Shown here in pieces: positions 31,159 through 35,765 of a DNA stretch of 35,765 nucleotides. Positions within the stretch are counted from its first letter, which is position 1; each line of letters opens with the position of its first letter. The stretch comes from Planctomycetaceae bacterium (GTDB taxonomy: Bacteria > Planctomycetota > PLA2), in contig WYBS01000134.1 of assembly GCA_011525755.1 (NCBI GenBank), positions 1 to 35,765 of the forward strand. Reading direction: 5' to 3'. The position numbers and the translations under genes are program-made. The notes beneath the pieces were generated by a model. That model was given only the letters and a program-made list of their open reading frames with translations. It was not told the DNA's origin and made no database searches.

Positions 31159-31164
31159 TAGGAT
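31159..31164 (+). promoter_or_regulatory. leaderless -10 for the D-x-Y repeat protein
   Basis: TAGGAT is followed by 7 nt and then ATG 31172. Because the transcript would begin at 31171 or 31172, the GTG at 31166 cannot be used. This favours ATG 31172. Confidence 0.45.
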
Positions 31165-31171
31165 CGTGCGG

Positions 31172-33826
31172 ATGATCGCCGCGGCGCTCCTCCTCCTCAT
31201 CGCCCAAGAGACCTACACGCCGGAGGAGCTCCAAGCCCTCGACCGCGCGCTCCACGCCGGCAACCTCGCCCGCGCGGACCTCGACTTCGACAAGGCGCAG
31301 GCGGAGGGGCACGGCTGCCTGCCCAAGGTGCGCGAGCTTCTCGGAAAGCCGCTCGAGATCGCGCCCGAGATGGACCGCCTCGCCGCGCGCGCGGGCGCGG
31401 GGCCGCTCGCGCTCCTCGCCGAGGGCGCGGCCCTCCTCGAGAAGGGAACCGGGGGGGCTCCGGGGGCGACACCTCCGCCGGCCACGCCCGAGGAGGCCCT
31501 CGCGATCCTCGAGCGCATGGCCGCCGCGCAGCCCGACATCGCCCCCGGAGCCCCCCGCGATGCACTCCTCGACGAGATGACGTGGCACATGCCCTCCGAC
31601 GCGTCGAAGGAGAAGCTGCACGAGACCGCCGCGGCGCTTCCGCTTCCCGCGTGGCCCTTCGGCGACCCGGCCGACTTCGCGAAGTGGCCGCTCGCCGCCT
31701 TCCCCGCCGACAAGCCGCTCGTCCGCGAGACTCCGCACGGCCGCATCGCGCTCGGCACGCCGAACGACGACGCCTACGACGGCGACTTCGCGATCCTCGT
31801 CGATCCCAAGGGCGACGACCGCTACAGGGGCCGCGTCGGCGCCGCCGCGGGCACGGAGAACCGCCGCGTCGGACTCCTCGTCGACCTTGAGGGCGACGAC
31901 ACCTACGACTGCGGCGCAACCGACATCACGCTCGGCGCCGCGGTCTTGGGCGTCGCCGCGCTCTACGACCTCGGGCAGGGGAACGACCGGTACACGGCCG
32001 GCCACGTCTCCTTGGGCGCGGCGATCGGCGGCCTCGCCGTCCTCTACGACGACGGCGGCAGCGACGTCTACGAGGGGAAGACGTTCACGCAGGGCGCCGC
32101 GGCCTTCGGCGTCGCCGTCTTCTTCGACGACGCGCTCCAGGGAAGGCCCGAGATCACCGTCGACGAGGGCACGAAGGAGCCGCCCGAGATCCGCCTCTTC
32201 GACAACGACCGCGTCTCGGCGTGGGCGAACGCGCAGGCCTTCGCGCGGCCGCGGGGCGTCGCCTTCTGCGTCAACCGCCGCGGCAACGACACCTACGAGG
32301 CCGGCGGCGTCTACCTCCACGCGCCGCTCTTCGCCGACCGCTACCAGTCCTTCTCGCAGGGCTTCGCCATCGGCTCGCGGCAGGTGGACTGGGCGGGCGG
32401 CCTCGCAATGCTCGTCGATCTCGACGGCAACGACCGCTACCTGGGCGACATCTACAACCAGGGCGTCGGCTACTGGTACTCCGCGGGCCTCCTCTGGGAC
32501 GGCCAAGGAAACGACAGCTACGAGATGACGCAGTACGGGCAGGGGAGCGGCATCCACTTGGCCGTCGGCGGCCTCGTCGACTGCGGCGGCAACGACACCT
32601 ACGTCATGCACTCGGGCCTCGGCCAGGGCGGGAGCCACGACTTCGCCGCGTCGATCCTCCACGACCGCGGCGGCAACGACCGGTACATGGGCGCCACGTC
32701 GTGCAACGGCAGCGGGCTCACGAACTCCGTCGGCATCCACATCGACCGCGCGGGCGACGACACGTACGGCGCGCGCCGCGAGGGCGGCCTCAACACCGGA
32801 AGGCCCGCGCGCGACTTCGGCTCGATCGGCGTGCTGATCGATCTCGGCGGGAAGGACGACTACCTCGGCGCGATGGAGGATGGGGGGGTGTGGAGGGGGA
32901 CGGACACGGGCGTGGGCGCCGACGCGACGCCGCCGCCCGCGGAGGCGCCGCCTGGTCCCCCGGAGCCCCCCCCGATCGCGGCCAGGCTGCCGGAGGGCCC
33001 GCTCTCGCAGGAGACCTTCGACAAGCTCTGGGAGATCGCGTGCCGCTGGGAGGTCGGCGAGAACCGCGCGATCGTCCCCGCGGCGCGGAAGCGGCTCGTG
33101 GAGTTCGGGCAGGACGTGCTGCCGTACCTCGACGCACGCGTGGAGACCGACAACTACGGTCTCGAGCTGCGCGCGTTCGTGGACGTGCTCAAGGGGCTCG
33201 ACGCGACGGAGTTCCTGAGGCGGAACGCGACGCACGGGAGCGAGCGGCGGCGGAAGGTCGCGCTCCACGTGATCGGCGAGCTCAAGGCCTCGGATCTCGC
33301 GCCCGAGGTGGCGAGGCTGCTCGATGACCCGGCGCTCGACCGTCGCGCCGCGGCGGCGCTCGCGGCGATCGGCAGCCACGAAGGCGACGGGACGCTCGTC
33401 TCGTGGCTCTCGCGCGGCGGGCGGCACGCGGCGGCGGCGGTCTCCGCGCTCACCGCGCTCGAGGCGGACGTCTACCCGGCGCTGCGGCCGCTGCTCGGGT
33501 CGAGCGACTTCGCGGTGCGCGGGCGCGTCGTGAACGGGCTCGCCGCGCACTTCGGCAAGTACGGCGACGCGGTGCGCGCGGATCTCGCGCTGACGGACGT
33601 GCGCGCGCTCCGTTCCGTGCTCGACGTGCTCCTTCGCGCGGAGTGGTCGCCGTCGGACGCCGACGCGCTCGCGCTCGCGAGGCTCCTTGACCACGAGGAC
33701 TGGGGGGTGCGGGGGGACGCGGCGCGGGTGATCCGGGGGCGGTGCGGCGCGGGGCCTGCCGCGGAAGCGCTCGAGAGGCGTCTTGCGGCCGAGACGGAGC
33801 CCTACGTGAAGGCCGCGGCCAAGTGA
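31172..33826 (+). CDS. exported beta-solenoid-like D-x-x-G-x-D-x-Y repeat / HEAT-repeat protein
   Basis: An 884-residue protein with a signal (IAAALLLLIAQ). A helical N-terminal region (to about 200) is followed by about ten repeats (205-570). Each ends in a G-x-D-x-Y phrase: PKGDDRY, LEGDDTY, GQGNDRY, GGSDVY, RRGNDTY, DGNDRY, GQGNDSY, GGNDTY, RGGNDRY and RAGDDTY, with a final GGKDDY. Hydrophobic strands and a glycine-rich turn lie between. This recalls the GGxGxDx calcium motif of RTX proteins, but repeats are 20-40 residues, not nine. A Pro-rich linker (about 585-610) leads to HEAT-like helical repeats to the end. It is probably a secreted or periplasmic scaffold; calcium binding is inference. 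Confidence 0.72.
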   Translation: MIAAALLLLIAQETYTPEELQALDRALHAGNLARADLDFDKAQAEGHGCLPKVRELLGKPLEIAPEMDRLAARAGAGPLALLAEGAALLEKGTGGAPGATPPPATPEEALAILERMAAAQPDIAPGAPRDALLDEMTWHMPSDASKEKLHETAAALPLPAWPFGDPADFAKWPLAAFPADKPLVRETPHGRIALGTPNDDAYDGDFAILVDPKGDDRYRGRVGAAAGTENRRVGLLVDLEGDDTYDCGATDITLGAAVLGVAALYDLGQGNDRYTAGHVSLGAAIGGLAVLYDDGGSDVYEGKTFTQGAAAFGVAVFFDDALQGRPEITVDEGTKEPPEIRLFDNDRVSAWANAQAFARPRGVAFCVNRRGNDTYEAGGVYLHAPLFADRYQSFSQGFAIGSRQVDWAGGLAMLVDLDGNDRYLGDIYNQGVGYWYSAGLLWDGQGNDSYEMTQYGQGSGIHLAVGGLVDCGGNDTYVMHSGLGQGGSHDFAASILHDRGGNDRYMGATSCNGSGLTNSVGIHIDRAGDDTYGARREGGLNTGRPARDFGSIGVLIDLGGKDDYLGAMEDGGVWRGTDTGVGADATPPPAEAPPGPPEPPPIAARLPEGPLSQETFDKLWEIACRWEVGENRAIVPAARKRLVEFGQDVLPYLDARVETDNYGLELRAFVDVLKGLDATEFLRRNATHGSERRRKVALHVIGELKASDLAPEVARLLDDPALDRRAAAALAAIGSHEGDGTLVSWLSRGGRHAAAAVSALTALEADVYPALRPLLGSSDFAVRGRVVNGLAAHFGKYGDAVRADLALTDVRALRSVLDVLLRAEWSPSDADALALARLLDHEDWGVRGDAARVIRGRCGAGPAAEALERRLAAETEPYVKAAAK

Positions 33827-33859
33827 CCCGCCGGTTACGGGGGCCTCGCCGCCGCGCGG

Positions 33860-33865
33860 TAGGCT
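33860..33865 (+). promoter_or_regulatory. leaderless -10 for the 219-residue lipoprotein
   Basis: TAGGCT is followed by 7 nt and then ATG 33873. This is the same layout as before 31172. Confidence 0.4.
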
Positions 33866-33872
33866 CGCCTCG

Positions 33873-34532
33873 ATGACCCGCCTCGCGACGCCGCTCGCGA
33901 TCGCGCTCGCTGCCTCCGGGTGCAAAGCGCCTCCGGCGGCCCAGGAGCCGCCGCCCCCGCCGGCCGCTGCGACCGAGCCCGCGCTCGATGCACAGGCCGG
34001 AACCCCGATCGACCCCGACGGCCCCGATGCGGCGATCGCGCGCGAGGAGGAGGCCATCCTCCTGAAGGCGGGGCAGGGGGAGTGGGTCACCCGCGCGGTG
34101 GACCCCGCACGCCGCGTCGCGACCACGGCGCTTCACGAGCTCTTCCCCGGCTACCGCTTCTTCCGTCTCTCATGGCAGGACCGGCAGGTGGACCCCGTAC
34201 GCCACCCGGTCAGCATCGCCTTCGGCCTCTTCCAGATCACGGCGGTCGCGCCGGACGGGTCGCGCTCCCGGCATTCCGGCTACGGCAACCACGAGTCCTT
34301 CGGGGAGCTGCTCGCCGACGCGCGCGTCGGGATCCGCACCGAGGAGCAGGCGCGGCGCGTGTGGAGGGCGTACTGCGATCTCTTCCGGAAGTCATGGACG
34401 GACGCCTGCGAACGGGGGTCCGCGACGTCGTGGCGGCTCGGCGTCTCGGACATCGGCGGCCGCCGCTACTGGTACGAGGTCGTCGTCGACGCGGACGGCC
34501 GCGCCGTCTCGGGGACGCTGCGCGTCCGCTGA
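33873..34532 (+). CDS. lipoprotein of unknown family
   Basis: A 219-residue protein with signal TRLATPLAIALAASGC (Cys17) and a Pro/Ala-rich spacer. A mixed domain follows with ELFPGYRFFRLSWQDRQVDP, IAFGLFQITAVAPDG and SDIGGRRYWYEVVVDADG. It may be a small substrate-binding or accessory domain, but no family was recognised. It is preceded by a 46-bp gap after the large repeat protein, so it may be cotranscribed, yet has its own -10-like box. Confidence 0.65.
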   Translation: MTRLATPLAIALAASGCKAPPAAQEPPPPPAAATEPALDAQAGTPIDPDGPDAAIAREEEAILLKAGQGEWVTRAVDPARRVATTALHELFPGYRFFRLSWQDRQVDPVRHPVSIAFGLFQITAVAPDGSRSRHSGYGNHESFGELLADARVGIRTEEQARRVWRAYCDLFRKSWTDACERGSATSWRLGVSDIGGRRYWYEVVVDADGRAVSGTLRVR

Positions 34533-34561
34533 CGCCCCCCGGACCCCCTTCATCCGGCCCC

Positions 34562-34567
34562 TAGAAT
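34562..34567 (+). promoter_or_regulatory. leaderless -10 before the rhomboid region
   Basis: TAGAAT is followed by 6 nt and then GTG 34574, the first codon of a 19-codon frame that overlaps the rhomboid start. Confidence 0.45.
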
Positions 34568-34573
34568 GGCGCG

Positions 34574-34633
34574 GTGCCGCGCCAGGGCCTCTTCCTCTCC
34601 ATGCTCCCGCAGGGGCCCACGGTCTGGCGTTGA
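34574..34633 (+). CDS. short leader ORF overlapping the rhomboid start
   Basis: A 19-codon GTG-start frame (VPRQGLFLSMLPQGPTVWR) whose TGA (34631-34633) overlaps the TTG at 34630. If translated from the leaderless promoter it could couple to the protease gene by TTGA. Alternatively it is the true N-terminus of the rhomboid, separated by a one-base frameshift. Coding status is uncertain. Confidence 0.35.
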   Translation: MPRQGLFLSMLPQGPTVWR

Positions 34634-35765
34634 GCGATCCCGGCCTCATCCCGTGGAAGCGGCCCGACCTCTTCCTCCCGCTCCCGGCGGCAGCGGGGCC
34701 GTGGGGCAGCGCGCGGCGCGGGAGGGGCGGCGTCGCGCTCGTTCAGGCAGGGGACCTCGACGAGCTGCGGCAACGCGTGCGCGGGGACCCGGCGATCCGC
34801 TTCGCGTGGACGCCCGGGGATCGCCACCTCCGGCCGGTCCACGAGATCCCCGAGCTCGCGGCGGAGGTCGAGGCGCGCGGCGCGGAGGAGGCGCGGCTCG
34901 CGCTCCGGAAGAGCCTCCCGCCGCTCGCCGGGACGATCCTCCTGATCGCGGGGTCGATCCTCCTCTGGCCCGAGGACCGCGACGATCAGCTCCTCGTCCT
35001 CCTCCTCCTCATGTTCCTCGGCGTGTCGCTCTGGCACGAGGGCGTCGACGGGGCCGTCGACGCATGGAAGAGCCGCCGGGGCCTCGAGCGCGACCCGGCG
35101 CGGTGGCGCGCGCTCCAGGCGAACCGGATCCGGTTCGCCGTGTGGGTGGGCGCCCGCTCGCTCGCGGCGACCGCGCTCGTCGGCGCGTTCGTCGCGACCT
35201 ACGTCGCGATGATCCTCGCGGGGCCGGAGAGGGCGGTCGGCCGGTTCGGCCTCGTGAAGGAGGAGGTCCGCGCGGGCGAGTGGTGGCGGCTCCTCTCGTG
35301 CGCGTTCCTCCACGGCGGCGTCATCCACCTCTTCTTCAACGCGGCGGCCGGGATGAGCCTCGCGCGCATCGCGCGGTCGCTCGTCGGCGAGGCGACGATC
35401 CTTCTCGTGTTCCTCTTGAGCGCCGTCGCGGCGTCGGTCGCGAGCACGCTCTCCTCCGACGTGACGTCGCTCGGCGCGTCGGGCGGCATCCTCGGCTGGG
35501 GCGGCCTGCTCATGGGCCTCGCGCTGCGGCACCGCGACCTGCGGTCGACGGGGCTCGTCAGCAACCTCATGCGCTGGGTCGTCGTGCTCGCGCTGATCGG
35601 CGTCGCGGGCATGGGCTTCATCGACAACGCGGCGCACGCGGGCGGATTTCTCGCGGGCCTCGCCGCGGGCCTCTGGATCGCGCGGGACCGCGAGCGGCCG
35701 CTCCCCTTCGGGGGGGCGCTGTCGCGGGGAGGCTGGGTCGCCGTCGCCCTTGTCCTCGGCCTTCC
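34630..35765 (+). CDS. rhomboid-family intramembrane serine protease (3' end cut by window)
   Basis: At least 378 residues from the TTG at 34630; the frame is still open at the window end. An N-terminal soluble domain (about 1-95) of unknown type is followed by helices around 98-130. The rhomboid core has GEWWRLLSCAFLHGGVIHLF and a helix with FNAAAGMSL. The catalytic Ser284 is in TSLGASGGILGW and His336 in NAAHAGGFLAG, the Ser-His dyad. These enzymes cleave membrane helices. Upstream CTG or the short leader ORF may alter the start. TTG is chosen because the frame overlaps TTGA with the leader ORF. Confidence 0.85.
   Translation, partial: MSDPGLIPWKRPDLFLPLPAAAGPWGSARRGRGGVALVQAGDLDELRQRVRGDPAIRFAWTPGDRHLRPVHEIPELAAEVEARGAEEARLALRKSLPPLAGTILLIAGSILLWPEDRDDQLLVLLLLMFLGVSLWHEGVDGAVDAWKSRRGLERDPARWRALQANRIRFAVWVGARSLAATALVGAFVATYVAMILAGPERAVGRFGLVKEEVRAGEWWRLLSCAFLHGGVIHLFFNAAAGMSLARIARSLVGEATILLVFLLSAVAASVASTLSSDVTSLGASGGILGWGGLLMGLALRHRDLRSTGLVSNLMRWVVVLALIGVAGMGFIDNAAHAGGFLAGLAAGLWIARDRERPLPFGGALSRGGWVAVALVLGL

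Noticed and set aside
30869-34126. 1085-codon open frame on the minus strand
   Set aside because: Opposite the D-x-Y repeat gene; its valine/arginine repeats mirror the repeats on the other strand.
1-35765. tRNA, rRNA, CRISPR, transposase
   Set aside because: No cloverleaf, conserved rRNA stretch, spaced repeat array or transposase motif was recognised by eye; small RNA genes could still be missed without a search tool.

Overview
This is a very GC-rich bacterial chromosome segment. Genuine frames are recognised by G or C in nearly every third codon position. No rRNA, tRNA, CRISPR array, insertion sequence or phage gene was seen. The mix of families suggests a Planctomycetota-like or similar GC-rich, uncultured Gram-negative lineage: many small lipoproteins, an OmcB/DUF11-repeat lipoprotein, a secretin-like repeat protein, a degenerate Ser/Thr kinase, a nucleotidase-like multihaem cytochrome, and DUF2277 and BtpA proteins. 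The phylum is inference. A PagL-like outer-membrane enzyme argues for an outer membrane. Many start codons sit 6-7 nt after a TANNNT box, so leaderless transcription seems common.

Layout. 1-681: a 20-G run, pyrimidine-rich DNA and a good sigma70-type promoter feeding a long leader. 682-4498: a four-gene partner-switching operon made of an HU-like/pseudo-receiver/HATPase fusion, a STAS/zinc-ribbon/HATPase-like fusion, a stand-alone MshEN-like protein and a membrane SpoIIE/RsbU-type phosphatase. 4499-4779: a structured-RNA candidate. 4780-9414: HAD phosphatase, BtpA-family protein, exported M1 peptidase and its membrane partner. 9484-12077: a MglA-like GTPase fused to a GAF/histidine kinase, followed by a single-domain response regulator. 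12086-14466 (minus): small membrane protein, secretin-like protein, a palindrome-rich gap with a 34-bp direct repeat, and a pseudokinase.

14521-18019: ABC-2 exporter (ATPase plus two permeases) and an SDR oxidoreductase. 18179-21540 (minus): signal peptidase I, an ECF-type sigma factor with a C-terminal membrane segment, an exported transglutaminase-like protein and two tandem paralogous mini-lipoproteins, apparently one operon. 21653-24300: DUF2277 protein, lipoprotein, GNAT acetyltransferase and an exported propeller-like protein. 24379-26562 (minus): DUF11 lipoprotein and, upstream of it, a small HMA-domain lipoprotein interrupted by an in-frame UGA with a SECIS-like hairpin, a likely selenoprotein. 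26928-34532: tetrahaem cytochrome fusion, PagL-like lipoprotein, a frameshifted HNH endonuclease, a large D-x-x-G-x-D-x-Y repeat/HEAT protein and a lipoprotein. 34574-end: a short leader ORF overlapping a rhomboid protease that runs off the window.

The strongest candidates for something undescribed are the UGA-containing HMA lipoprotein, the HU-fused partner-switching operon and the GTPase-histidine kinase fusion. Two separate signalling cassettes (682-4498 and 9484-12077) plus a membrane-anchored sigma factor suggest a lineage rich in regulation. No target promoter or sigma factor for the partner switch can be named from this window.
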